Part shown: piece after piece, positions 1 to 5,742 of the stretch
Layout: each line of letters starts with the position of its first letter
Position numbering within the stretch: position 1 is the first letter of the stretch
Assembly (NCBI GenBank): GCA_034660995.1
Contig: JAYEKL010000109.1
Coordinates: 1 to 7,586, forward strand
Direction: 5' to 3'
DNA: 7,586 nt
Source of the DNA: JAYEKL01 sp034660995
GTDB taxonomy: Bacteria; Patescibacteriota; Minisyncoccia; JAHIHE01; JAGLIN01
Position numbers and translations under genes: made by a program
Notes under the pieces: generated by a model
What the model was told of the DNA's origin: nothing
The model's database searches: none
The model's input: only the letters and a program-made list of their open reading frames with translations

Positions 1-119
1 TTGCTTTAATAACTCCGCTTTTATAAATTCAAAAAATTATACGAAAAGTATTATTTATTGAGATAAACTGGATTCCCGTCTTCACGGGAATGACAAAAAT
101 AATGGAATTATTAAAGCAA
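1..119. repeat. MITE-like segment bounded by 16-bp inverted repeats
   Basis: Positions 1-16 (TTGCTTTAATAACTCC) and 104-119 (GGAATTATTAAAGCAA) are inverted complements with one mismatch in 16. They enclose a dRS3-type palindrome. The inner flanks do not continue the pairing. The left arm starts at the window edge, so the true repeat may be longer. No open reading frame lies inside, so if mobile it would be non-autonomous. Chance pairing of AT-rich sequence is possible, but 15 of 16 makes that less likely. Confidence 0.45.
72..91. repeat. dRS3-type palindrome (ATTCCC-N8-GGGAAT)
   Basis: The 20 bases fit ATTCCC, eight bases, GGGAAT, the consensus form of the neisserial dRS3 repeat. The actual stem is 8 bp (ATTCCCGT / ACGGGAAT) with a CTTC loop on this strand and GAAG on the other. 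It is flanked by ctgg and gac, as in many dispersed copies of this palindrome in unrelated bacteria. It is the strongest hairpin downstream of nrnA and could stabilise or end that transcript, although no U-run follows it. Confidence 0.6.
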
Positions 120-178
120 GCTAGTATGAATATAAAATACTTTGAGTCTCATTATAAAAAATATTCTAAATTTAAAAT

Positions 179-1162
179 TCAATTATCTTTATTTGCTTTT
201 AAAATCATTTTGTTTATCCTTATAATATTATTTTTCAAGTCACCACTCATTTCAAATCCAGACGCAAGTTTATGTCCGCCACCACCAAGACTTCTAGCAA
301 TACGAGAAACATCAATACCTTTATACTCCTCACTTCTAAGACTACCTTTTATTTTACAATCTTCAGATTCTGTCAAAAGTAAAGAAAATTTTGCATCACT
401 AACTGTATTTATAACGTTTATAAGACCAGAAAGATCCTCTTCTTTCGCCCCAGAGTCTTCCATATCTTCTCTATTAACATATGACACTGCCATCCCTGTT
501 TTCGAATCTGTCTTAATTCTACTCAGAGCCGTTCCCCAAAGTTTAATAGCAGCCATACTTTTGCTGCTAAATATGTTTTTTGCAATTTTATCTACTCTTG
601 ATCCTTTTTTCATAAATTCAGCTGCCGCCTCTAGGGTTTGAGAATCTGTATTGCTGTGCTGAAAACCGCCAGTATCTGTAAAAATTCCTGTTAAAAGGCA
701 ATTAGCAATATCTTTTGTAATTTCTATATTTGCTTTTTTAAAGAACTCATATATCAAAACTGCTGTTGATGATGCTTTGTCATTTATAACAGAAACACAT
801 TTTTTATAATGATCACATTCTGTTTCATTCTTTGGATGATGATCAATGATTAAAATCTTGTCAAAAGAAGAGGCCACTTCTTTAATATCAGTTAGTCTAG
901 TTCTGCTAAAAAGCGCGCAATCTAGTAAAATAATGAGGTCATATTTTTTAAGAACAACTTGGTTTTTTATTCTTGAAATATTTGGCAAAAAACAAAAAAT
1001 ATCTGGGACAGCATCTTTTGAAAAACATTCAACTCTTTTCCCTATACTTTTAAGAGCATCAGACAACCCTAAAACAGACCCAATAGCATCTCCATCTGGA
1101 TTTTTATGAGTTAAAATTAAAATACTTTCACTAGATTTTACTAAATTTACTGCTTGTTGCAT
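179..1162 (-). CDS. nrnA: DHH-family bifunctional oligoribonuclease / pAp phosphatase
   Basis: This is a 327-aa cytoplasmic phosphoesterase of the DHH/DHHA1 family, full length for NrnA. By family knowledge it uses Mn2+ to degrade 2-5-nt RNA fragments left by larger RNases and to convert 3',5'-pAp to AMP. Visible motifs (numbered from the ATG) are: motif I HKNPDGDAIGS near 19-29; motif II LDCA near 80-83; the signature DHH at about 107-109 (IIDHHPKNE); motif IV GIFTDTGGFQHSNT near 159-172; and the DHHA1 substrate loop GGGGHKLASGF near 293-303. All expected metal ligands are present. The start is ATG at 1162; a TTG lies directly before it, and neither has a Shine-Dalgarno motif. It follows rbfA after a 77-bp repeat-rich spacer and probably shares its transcript. 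A related GdpP-like or pApA hydrolase is less likely, because there are no membrane or GGDEF-like domains. Confidence 0.93.
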   Translation of the reverse strand: MQQAVNLVKSSESILILTHKNPDGDAIGSVLGLSDALKSIGKRVECFSKDAVPDIFCFLPNISRIKNQVVLKKYDLIILLDCALFSRTRLTDIKEVASSFDKILIIDHHPKNETECDHYKKCVSVINDKASSTAVLIYEFFKKANIEITKDIANCLLTGIFTDTGGFQHSNTDSQTLEAAAEFMKKGSRVDKIAKNIFSSKSMAAIKLWGTALSRIKTDSKTGMAVSYVNREDMEDSGAKEEDLSGLINVINTVSDAKFSLLLTESEDCKIKGSLRSEEYKGIDVSRIARSLGGGGHKLASGFEMSGDLKNNIIRINKMILKANKDN

Positions 1163-1239
1163 CAAGCTGGAATTACGAATCAGGAATTACGAATCAGGAA
1201 TATTTACAAATCCACAATTCTTAATTTATGATTCTTAAT
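1163..1239. repeat. rbfA-nrnA spacer built of short direct repeats
   Basis: A 14-bp unit (ggaattacgaatca) is present twice in exact tandem at 1169-1196, followed by the start of a third copy (ggaata). From about 1215 the sequence switches to another repetitive series of short attcttaat / attcataat words that runs into the 3' end of rbfA. No promoter or Shine-Dalgarno motif for nrnA is evident. The spacer is not coding. Confidence 0.7.
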
Positions 1240-1251
1240 TCATAATTCATT
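1235..1251. repeat. 17-bp AT-rich repeat, copy 1, at the rbfA stop codon
   Basis: On the minus strand this reads AATGAATTATGAATTAA. The identical 17 bases occur at 3551-3567, where they begin at the DUF4446 stop codon. Here the repeat supplies rbfA's last two sense codons (Glu-Leu) and its TGA. It continues into more imperfect repeats of the same words. Confidence 0.75.
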
Positions 1252-1575
1252 TTTTTTAATCAGCTCATCTATCTTCCCTACGTACTCCCCGGTATCATCA
1301 ATTTTAAATTTGATCCTCGGCAATGGCTTCATAAAAAGCTTTTTATTAAGAATCTTTTGTATAAAATAAATATTTTCTTTTAAAATCTCTTCAACTTCTT
1401 CTTTTTTTTCAAAAGGAAGAACGCTTATAAAAACATCCGCATAACGGAAGTCTTTAGAAACTTCTGCCTTCATGACAGTTACCATTATATCTGTTGAAAA
1501 ATTTACTTCTGATAAAATTATCTTTCCAACTTCCTGTTTAATAAGTTCATTAACTTTTTCTATTCTTAAGCTCAT
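1240..1575 (-). CDS. rbfA: Ribosome-binding factor A
   Basis: A 111-aa protein, usual length for RbfA. The family is a small KH-fold factor that binds the free 30S subunit, helps mature the 5' end region of 16S rRNA and is important for growth in the cold. The sequence follows the family pattern: an N-terminal helix (RIEKVNELIKQEVGKIIL, 4-21), the strand VTVMKAEVSKDFRYADVFISVL (32-53) with the conserved D/R/A positions, a central helix with EEILKENIYFIQKIL (62-76), and the C-terminal PLPRIKFKIDDTGEYVGKIDELI (84-106). The start is ATG at 1575 with no Shine-Dalgarno motif. It lies 76 bp downstream of infB and 77 bp upstream of nrnA. Its last codons and TGA stop are formed by an AT-rich repeat that recurs after the DUF4446 gene. 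Confidence 0.93.
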   Translation of the reverse strand: MSLRIEKVNELIKQEVGKIILSEVNFSTDIMVTVMKAEVSKDFRYADVFISVLPFEKKEEVEEILKENIYFIQKILNKKLFMKPLPRIKFKIDDTGEYVGKIDELIKKNEL

Positions 1576-1651
1576 AAAATTAAATTATTACATCGTTAAA
1601 TTACCGTGCTATGCATAACAATTTAGCAATAGAACAATTTAACAATTTATA
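1576..1651. repeat. infB-rbfA spacer with repeated aacaattta words
   Basis: The 9-mer aacaattta occurs three times (1617-1625, 1633-1641 and 1641-1649), with an imperfect inverted partner, cgttaaatta, at 1595-1604. The palindrome ATGCAT lies at 1611-1616. I see no promoter, terminator or Shine-Dalgarno motif, so infB and rbfA are probably cotranscribed. Confidence 0.6.
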
Positions 1652-3445
1652 TTATATCTTTCTTTTTACTTCTTCCTCTTTATAAGCATTAATTACATCT
1701 CCCATTTCAATTATTACATTTCCTTCAAAAGTTATACCTGCGTCATTTCCTTTTTTTATTTCACTTGCTACTTTTTTATTTGCCTGGAGTTCTTTTATTA
1801 CACCTTTACCTATTTTTTCTCCATCTCTCATTATTTCAAGTAAAGACCTTTTTTCTACTTTTCCACTCTCAACCTTTGCGCCTACTATCATATTGACTCT
1901 TTTTGCCGATTTTTTCCCTGATTTAAAAATTGCGATTACCTTTAAAATCCCTAAGTCAGTCCGAACAATTTCTGGCTCAAGAATAGAAGTAAGATCTTCC
2001 TTAATTTCATTTACTAGTTCATAAATAACTTTATATATTTCAATTTCTATTTTTTCTTTTTCTGCAAATTTTTCTATAACAGAATTTGCAGAAACATTAA
2101 ATCCAATAATCTTTGCCCCTGAAGAATGTGCCATTTTTACATCAGTTTCAGTTATATTTCCAACTCCCATTTTAAGTATTTGAACAGCGACTTCGTCTGA
2201 ATCTATTGATTCTAAGATTTGTGTTATAGCCTCCAAGGATCCTTTTGTGTCTGCCTTTAAAATTATATTGAACTTTTTCATTTTGTGTGATTTAACAAGT
2301 TCTTTTATCTTAGCCGTACTAACTATTTTATCTTCTTCGTCTCCAACTTGAATCTTATCAAATTCTTTTGCTCTTTTCTCTGCAATTAAACGACTGGTCT
2401 CACTAATTAAAAAAGCTCCCACTTTTGGCGTTTCGCTTAATCCCATAACAGTAACAGGCATAGCTGGAATAGCTTTATGAATACGTTTCCCATTAAAATT
2501 TTCCATTCTTTTTATTCTACCATAAATAGATCCAGCGCTAACATAATCTCCTTCCTTGAGCGTCCCGTTCTGAATTAATACAACAGCGATTGGACCAATT
2601 TGAGGGTCCAAATGAGATTCAACAACGAATCCTTCTGCAGAACAGTTTGGATTAGCTTTTATCTCTTCTATATCTGAGGCCAATATTATCATATCCAATA
2701 ATTCATCAATTCCTTCTCCTGTTTTTGCAGAAATATTTACACAAACCGTTTTTCCTCCCCAATCTTCAGGAACAAGGTCAACCTCTGCAAGCTCTTTTTT
2801 AACTTTTTCAATATTTTTTTCTGGTTTATCAATTTTGTTAATTGCCACTAAGACAGAAACTCCTGCTTCCTTAACAAACTTTACAGCTTCTTTCGTCTGA
2901 GGTTTAACACCATCGTCAGCTGCAACAACAATAACCGCCAAATCTGTAATATACGCGCCTCTCTCTCGCATTGAATGAAAAGCCTCATGTCCTGGAGTAT
3001 CTATAAAAGTTATAGTCTCTCCTTTCTTTTTAACCTGATAAGCGCTAACATTTTGTGTTATTCCTCCAGATTCTCCTCCTGCAACATTTGTTTCAAGAAT
3101 TTTATCAAGTAAAGTTGTCTTGCCATGATCAACATGTCCCATTACAACAACAACAGGAGGTCTTTTTTTGGCTCCTGGACCAACATTCTTTTTTAATTGT
3201 TGTTTTCTCTTTTCAGCTACTGATTCTGTTTTTTTCAACTCAAATCCAAAAAAGTCTGCAATAATTTCAGCAGTTTCAAAATCAAGAGCCTCATTTATAT
3301 TAGCAAAAATCCTGTTTTTAATAAGTTCAGAGATAAGATCTGTTGCTTTGATATTCATCTTTTCTGCCAAATCTTTCACAATTATATTTTCAGAAATCTC
3401 AAGAATCTTTTTTTCTTCAGTTTTATTTTCTTCTGGATTTGTCAT
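1652..3445 (-). CDS. infB: Translation initiation factor IF-2
   Basis: A 597-aa translational GTPase. It delivers and positions fMet-tRNA on the 30S subunit and promotes subunit joining. It starts with one small IF2_N-type helical domain (about 19-70) and a short basic linker. The G domain follows, with G1 GHVDHGKTT (103-111), switch I GGIT (127-130), G3 DTPGHEAF (149-156), G4 NKID (203-206) and G5 SAK (239-241). Beta-barrel domain II starts near 270, domain III includes GSLEAITQIL and GVGNITETDVKMA, and the C-terminal initiator-tRNA-binding domain follows. It lacks the long repetitive N-terminus of the E. coli (890 aa) and B. subtilis (716 aa) proteins, as is common in reduced genomes. The start chosen is ATG at 3445; a TTG directly upstream would add one residue. 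No Shine-Dalgarno motif is seen. It lies between DUF4446 and rbfA. Confidence 0.97.
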   Translation of the reverse strand: MTNPEENKTEEKKILEISENIIVKDLAEKMNIKATDLISELIKNRIFANINEALDFETAEIIADFFGFELKKTESVAEKRKQQLKKNVGPGAKKRPPVVVVMGHVDHGKTTLLDKILETNVAGGESGGITQNVSAYQVKKKGETITFIDTPGHEAFHSMRERGAYITDLAVIVVAADDGVKPQTKEAVKFVKEAGVSVLVAINKIDKPEKNIEKVKKELAEVDLVPEDWGGKTVCVNISAKTGEGIDELLDMIILASDIEEIKANPNCSAEGFVVESHLDPQIGPIAVVLIQNGTLKEGDYVSAGSIYGRIKRMENFNGKRIHKAIPAMPVTVMGLSETPKVGAFLISETSRLIAEKRAKEFDKIQVGDEEDKIVSTAKIKELVKSHKMKKFNIILKADTKGSLEAITQILESIDSDEVAVQILKMGVGNITETDVKMAHSSGAKIIGFNVSANSVIEKFAEKEKIEIEIYKVIYELVNEIKEDLTSILEPEIVRTDLGILKVIAIFKSGKKSAKRVNMIVGAKVESGKVEKRSLLEIMRDGEKIGKGVIKELQANKKVASEIKKGNDAGITFEGNVIIEMGDVINAYKEEEVKRKI

Positions 3446-3565
3446 CAATTTATTTTATATTATATTTTATAATTAACTATAGTTAAAATGATTTTGTCAT
3501 TTTGAACAATGTCAGTGAATTAGTTAACATCCGCGAAAATAACAAAATCATTAATTCATAATTCA
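3446..3565. other. DUF4446-infB spacer with palindrome and inverted repeats
   Basis: This 120-bp spacer holds three elements: a perfect 14-bp palindrome TTAACTATAGTTAA (3473-3486), a 66-bp stem-loop element (3487-3552, listed separately) and the 17-bp AT-rich repeat after the DUF4446 stop (3551-3567). Several TATAAT-like words occur in the AT-rich part before infB, but none has a convincing -35 partner, so I do not call a separate infB promoter. Confidence 0.6.
3487..3552. repeat. 66-bp element with 17-bp terminal inverted repeats
   Basis: The arms at 3487-3503 and 3536-3552 are inverted complements with one mismatch in 17 (AATGATTTTGTCATTTT against AAAATAACAAAATCATT). They enclose a 32-nt loop. 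The element fills most of the spacer upstream of infB. It could be a small non-autonomous repeat or a stem-loop in the DUF4446-infB transcript, for example an RNA-processing site. No U-run follows on the minus strand, so it is not a classic terminator. Confidence 0.6.
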
Positions 3566-3567
3566 TT
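3551..3567. repeat. 17-bp AT-rich repeat, copy 2, at the DUF4446 stop codon
   Basis: Identical to 1235-1251. On the minus strand it starts within the TAA stop codon of the DUF4446 gene. It also touches the right arm of the 66-bp inverted-repeat element. Confidence 0.75.
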
Positions 3568-4054
3568 ATTCCCCATCCGCCATCCTTATCGCATCTTCTT
3601 CTTCCTTACTTAGATTATATTCAGACTTTCCTTCTATAATTTGTTTTGAATAAACCTTCACTCCGTCCCTAGAATAAAGACTTAATATGATAACACCGCT
3701 AAGACATTTGTCAAGAAGAGCGATTGCAAAGCTCTGATTTCCGCCAACATCACCAAATGGATTAAATCTGACAACTCCCACTTTTTGAGTACATTTAGCC
3801 AAATTTTCTTTTATTTTTGCATTATTCTCAATTAACTTTTTAATTTCTTCATCAAGTTCATTTGTCTTTTTAATCTGCTTGTATATAATTTCTTCCAAAT
3901 CTTTAGCCTCACTACTGGCGAAAAAACTGCGTGTTCTCTTTTTAATCTTTTTTAAATTATAGTTAAGATAAATGTTCCAAATAAAAAAAATAAGTAAAAC
4001 AACACCCGCTAAGATTATAACTACTTCTTGATTTTGGTCTATCGTATTTATCAT
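3566..4054 (-). CDS. DUF4446 family membrane-anchored protein
   Basis: A 162-aa protein of unknown function that I recognise as DUF4446. One N-terminal transmembrane helix (about 11-30) is followed by a lysine/arginine-rich stretch (35-42), placing the rest in the cytoplasm by the positive-inside rule. Next come a charged, probably coiled-coil region (about 52-88) and the family core QKVGVVRFNPFGDVGGNQSF (90-109). Then follow a beta-rich segment (SGVIILSLYSRDGVKVYSKQI, 119-139) and the end motif GKSEYNLSKEEEDAI. The length is normal for the family. The start is ATG at 4054 without a Shine-Dalgarno motif, about 45 nt after the predicted transcription start. It is the first gene of the cluster leading to infB. 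In Firmicutes such genes are often near chromosome-partition genes, but none is visible here. Its biochemical role is unknown. Confidence 0.85.
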   Translation of the reverse strand: MINTIDQNQEVVIILAGVVLLIFFIWNIYLNYNLKKIKKRTRSFFASSEAKDLEEIIYKQIKKTNELDEEIKKLIENNAKIKENLAKCTQKVGVVRFNPFGDVGGNQSFAIALLDKCLSGVIILSLYSRDGVKVYSKQIIEGKSEYNLSKEEEDAIRMADGE

Positions 4055-4074
4055 TATTAAAATTTGTTAAGAAT

Positions 4075-4117
4075 AAAACAAAAAAGCTACTATAAATCTA
4101 TTTCTATAATAGCTTTT
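4075..4117 (-). terminator. Hairpin plus U-tract, likely terminator of the upstream ligase transcript
   Basis: The arms 4103-4117 and 4082-4096 pair at 13 of 15 positions around a 6-nt loop. The outer 8 bp (AAAAGCTA / TAGCTTTT) are perfect. On the minus strand the stem ends in TTTT and is followed by TTGTTTTATTC, giving a U-rich tract. The stem has few G-C pairs, which lowers confidence. The left arm contains the -10 box of the next promoter, so the same dyad could instead be an operator. Confidence 0.5.
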
Positions 4118-4134
4118 CCGCTTACATAAGTCAA
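4106..4134 (-). promoter_or_regulatory. Sigma-70-type promoter for DUF4446-infB-rbfA-nrnA
   Basis: On the minus strand, TTGACT (4134-4129) and TATTAT (4111-4106) are separated by exactly 17 bp. Each box differs from consensus at one position. Transcription should start near 4099, leaving a leader of about 45 nt before the ATG at 4054. No other clear promoter is seen between the four genes, so this may serve the whole cluster. Confidence 0.65.
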
Positions 4135-4177
4135 TGGATTGTATAAATAAAGAGATATAACAAACAACAAAATTTTA

Positions 4178-4288
4178 TTATTTTCATCTAAAATATTCCC
4201 CTCTAGAGAGGGGGTTGGGGGTGTGTTAAAAAGCTTGTTACACACCCCTTACCCCCTCTCAAGAGGGGAATATTTTAGATGGAAATAA
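4178..4288. repeat. 111-bp near-perfect palindrome (MITE/REP-like)
   Basis: The arms run from about 4178 to 4230 and from 4236 to 4288, with only a few mismatches or wobbles and a central AAGCTT. The arms contain G/C blocks that stand out from the AT-rich surroundings: CCCCTCT...AGAGGGG and GGGGGTGTGT...ACACACCCC. Outward, the pairing continues through CATCTAAAATATT and its complement. There is no open reading frame. It resembles dispersed CCCCTCTC/GGGGTGTG palindromes in other environmental genomes, though I cannot confirm copies elsewhere. As RNA it would form a very stable stem and might block read-through in both directions. Confidence 0.8.
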
Positions 4289-4310
4289 AAAAACAGGCGA
4301 CTGAGAAAAG

Positions 4311-4338
4311 AGAATATTTCTATTTTTTTAAATATTCT
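4311..4338 (-). terminator. AT-rich hairpin after the ligase stop, possible weak terminator
   Basis: AGAATATTT (4311-4319) and AAATATTCT (4330-4338) form a perfect 9-bp stem with a 10-nt loop, starting 8 nt after the stop codon of the upstream gene. On the minus strand it is followed by CTTTTCTC. The stem has only one G-C pair and the U-run is short, so termination here would be weak. Confidence 0.35.
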
Positions 4339-4346
4339 GTCCTTTT

Positions 4347-5678
4347 TTATTCTGACAAAATATCATAGTTTTTGGAATTTATCAAAAGCAACGCAGAAAC
4401 TATCCAAAAGATCAGTGATAAGTCATTTTTCCAATAAGTTGTATCAACAAGACCGTGAATTAAAATATAAATCATTAAAGCGTTAATAATATATATTTTC
4501 ACAGTTGTAGAGACGCGATTAATCGTGTCTCTACGAGAAAAAAACCAAATTAAAATTATAATGAAACCAACAAAACCTATTAAACCTGTTTGCAAATAAA
4601 ATGCCAAAAATATGTTATGAGATTGGGGGACTGCCCATTCTAGATAAGGCTCGTCAAATCTTTCCGCGTAAGAAAGATATGTTTCTTGAAAAGTTCCTGG
4701 ACCAATTCCCAGAATGGGACTGTCTTTTATAATTTCTCCCGCCACATTCCAAATCATCAAACGGGAATGAAAAGACGACCTATTATTTGAATTTGTTATT
4801 TGGTTAAATTTATTTGAAGATACAAAAATAAATCCTAATAATAAAAATGAAATAAATCCTAATAAATAAATATTTTTTATTTTTAATCTTTTATTTTTTA
4901 TAAATAAATATAATGTTCCTATAAAAACTCCTAAAAATGCGCCATAAGAACAAGTAAAATATAACGAAATAAAAATAATTAGTAAAAAAATACTGAATAC
5001 TGCCAGCCCAAGGCTGGTCCGCCTTGGGCAGAAATACTGAATACTGAATACTTTTTTATTTAATAAAAAGAATAACACGATTAAAAACGCCGGGGACAAA
5101 TACATCGCCAAATGATTTGGCGAGAGAAAGAACGCTTTTAAGCGACCGTCAAAAGTAAGTTCATTGTTTAATAAATAAAAAATACCAATTAAAGAAACAG
5201 CTACACCAGAAAAAATCCAGCTTTTTAAAGATAATATAATTTGCTTATCTTTTTTGATAACACTAATAAAAACAATAAAAAATAAAAATGGATCAAAAAA
5301 CCAGCCCTTACATACACCAAGACTAGTTCGCAAATCAGACGAATGAACTGTTGATAGTATCAGACCGAGAAACAACAACGCAATCCCGATTGATAAAATA
5401 AAATTATTTTTACACAAGCGATTAAAATCGCTAAAACCCTCGGCTAAAGCCGGGTAGAAATTTTTATATAATAAATTTTTTCTAATTCTGTTTAAAATCC
5501 AGACAAGAAATAAGATGTAGATCATTATTTCTAGCGCCGTTGTCGGAATTCCACCAATTGAAAACCGCCACAAATATAATGGCATAAAAAAGATTATGGC
5601 ATATATTCCATATCTAATATTTTTTATGCTTATTAAAGCAAAAACCAAAAGAAATATTGTTAAAATTATATTATTCAT
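4347..5678 (-). CDS. O-antigen ligase / Wzy polymerase superfamily membrane protein
   Basis: A 443-aa inner-membrane protein with about 10-12 hydrophobic helices and a Wzy_C-type core. Family members use undecaprenyl-linked glycans, either to ligate them to an acceptor or to polymerise repeat units. Motifs are SYGAFLG in a helix (244-250), the extracytoplasmic loop starting HSRLMIW (304-310, conserved Arg306), GIGPGTF (324-330) and the His-Asn pair in PQSHNIFL (His354). Its start is ATG at 5678. An in-frame TTG at 5705 would add nine residues encoded by a palindromic repeat, so I reject it. Three palindromes sit in frame, encoding residues 76-88, 217-226 and 382-391, all hydrophilic stretches between helices. 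It follows a second family member. Sequence alone does not separate ligase from polymerase, and the acceptor is unknown. Confidence 0.85.
   Translation of the reverse strand: MNNIILTIFLLVFALISIKNIRYGIYAIIFFMPLYLWRFSIGGIPTTALEIMIYILFLVWILNRIRKNLLYKNFYPALAEGFSDFNRLCKNNFILSIGIALLFLGLILSTVHSSDLRTSLGVCKGWFFDPFLFFIVFISVIKKDKQIILSLKSWIFSGVAVSLIGIFYLLNNELTFDGRLKAFFLSPNHLAMYLSPAFLIVLFFLLNKKVFSIQYFCPRRTSLGLAVFSIFLLIIFISLYFTCSYGAFLGVFIGTLYLFIKNKRLKIKNIYLLGFISFLLLGFIFVSSNKFNQITNSNNRSSFHSRLMIWNVAGEIIKDSPILGIGPGTFQETYLSYAERFDEPYLEWAVPQSHNIFLAFYLQTGLIGFVGFIIILIWFFSRRDTINRVSTTVKIYIINALMIYILIHGLVDTTYWKNDLSLIFWIVSALLLINSKNYDILSE
4507..4534. repeat. 28-bp palindrome inside the ligase gene (GTAG-RR-ACG family)
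   Basis: Arms gtagagacgcgatt and aatcgtgtctctac pair over 14 bp with one G/U-type mismatch and no loop. It lies in frame in the ligase-like gene and encodes about residues 382-391 (RRDTINRVST), in a loop between two transmembrane helices. It shares its ends with the palindromes at 5722-5749 and 7037-7065. Confidence 0.8.
4990..5052. repeat. Palindrome flanked by direct repeats inside the ligase gene
   Basis: GCCCAAGGC (5006-5014) and GCCTTGGGC (5021-5029) form a perfect 9-bp stem with a 6-nt loop. An alternative stem CCAGCC / GGCTGG (5003-5008 / 5012-5017) overlaps it. The direct repeat atactgaatact lies on the left (4990-5001) and in an extended form on the right (5034-5052). The inserted DNA stays in frame and encodes CPRRTSLGLA (217-226), with near-identical VFSI peptides on both sides, as expected for insertion with duplication. 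Confidence 0.7.
5417..5452. repeat. Two adjacent palindromes inside the ligase gene
   Basis: AGCGATT / AATCGCT (5417-5423 / 5426-5432) and CGGCT / AGCCG (5441-5445 / 5448-5452) are both perfect, each with an AA loop, and they lie 8 bp apart. Together they encode about residues 76-88 (PALAEGFSDFNRL), a soluble stretch between hydrophobic helices. They look like a separate small repeat type from the GTAG family. Confidence 0.6.
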
Positions 5679-5686
5679 AAAAGTAA

Positions 5687-5742
5687 TTAAGATGTAGGAA
5701 CGCAAGATTTTGCGTTAAGATGTAGGAACGCAAGATTTTGCG
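5687..5742. repeat. Tandem duplication of a 28-bp unit
   Basis: Positions 5687-5714 and 5715-5742 are identical. Each unit holds seven leading bases (ttaagat) and most of the palindrome gtaggaacgcaa / ttgcgttcctac. Only the second unit keeps the complete palindrome (5722-5749); the first is cut after ttgcg. The duplication lies 9 bp upstream of the ligase ATG at 5678 and contains the alternative TTG start codon. Confidence 0.85.

Larger units (their letters stand above)
1..178. other. Non-coding region downstream of nrnA
   Basis: This stretch follows the nrnA stop codon. I see no credible gene in it. It holds a 20-bp palindrome (72-91) and a pair of 16-bp inverted repeats (1-16 and 104-119), both listed separately. 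The rest is AT-rich sequence without a clear U-tract terminator. In many bacteria truB lies near infB-rbfA-nrnA, but nothing here shows what lies past the left edge. Confidence 0.6.
4055..4346. other. 292-bp spacer between the ligase genes and the infB cluster
   Basis: There is no gene here. In the minus direction the spacer holds an AT-rich hairpin just after the ligase stop (4311-4338), a 111-bp palindrome (4178-4288), a sigma-70-type promoter (4106-4134) and a terminator-like hairpin that overlaps the promoter (4082-4117). It separates the polysaccharide genes from the translation cluster. Confidence 0.75.

Noticed and set aside
90..641. Plus-strand open frame of 183 codons
   Set aside because: It lies mostly opposite nrnA, whose DHH motifs are unmistakable. 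Its product is of low complexity, rich in Ser/Leu/Phe, and resembles no family.
179..1242. Alternative genetic code with UGA read as Gly (as in SR1/Gracilibacteria)
   Set aside because: TGA stops end nrnA and rbfA at the expected family lengths, so the standard bacterial code fits.
1163..1251. CRISPR array from the repeated aattacgaat / attcataat words
   Set aside because: The units are adjacent, short and low in complexity, with no regular unique spacers and no cas genes.
3055..3476. Two plus-strand open frames opposite infB
   Set aside because: Both are antisense shadows of the IF-2 N-terminal and G domains and show no recognisable motif.
3446..3486. A separate infB promoter
   Set aside because: Several TATAAT-like words exist in this AT-rich DNA, but none has a matching -35 box at 16-18 bp.
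4055..4346. tRNA or other structured RNA gene in the 292-bp spacer
   Set aside because: I found no T-loop or anticodon-arm pattern. The structure there is accounted for by the long palindrome and the terminator-like hairpins.
5679..5705. TTG start adding nine residues to the second ligase-like protein
   Set aside because: The extra codons come from the palindromic tandem repeat. An ATG at 5678 is followed directly by a normal hydrophobic N-terminus.
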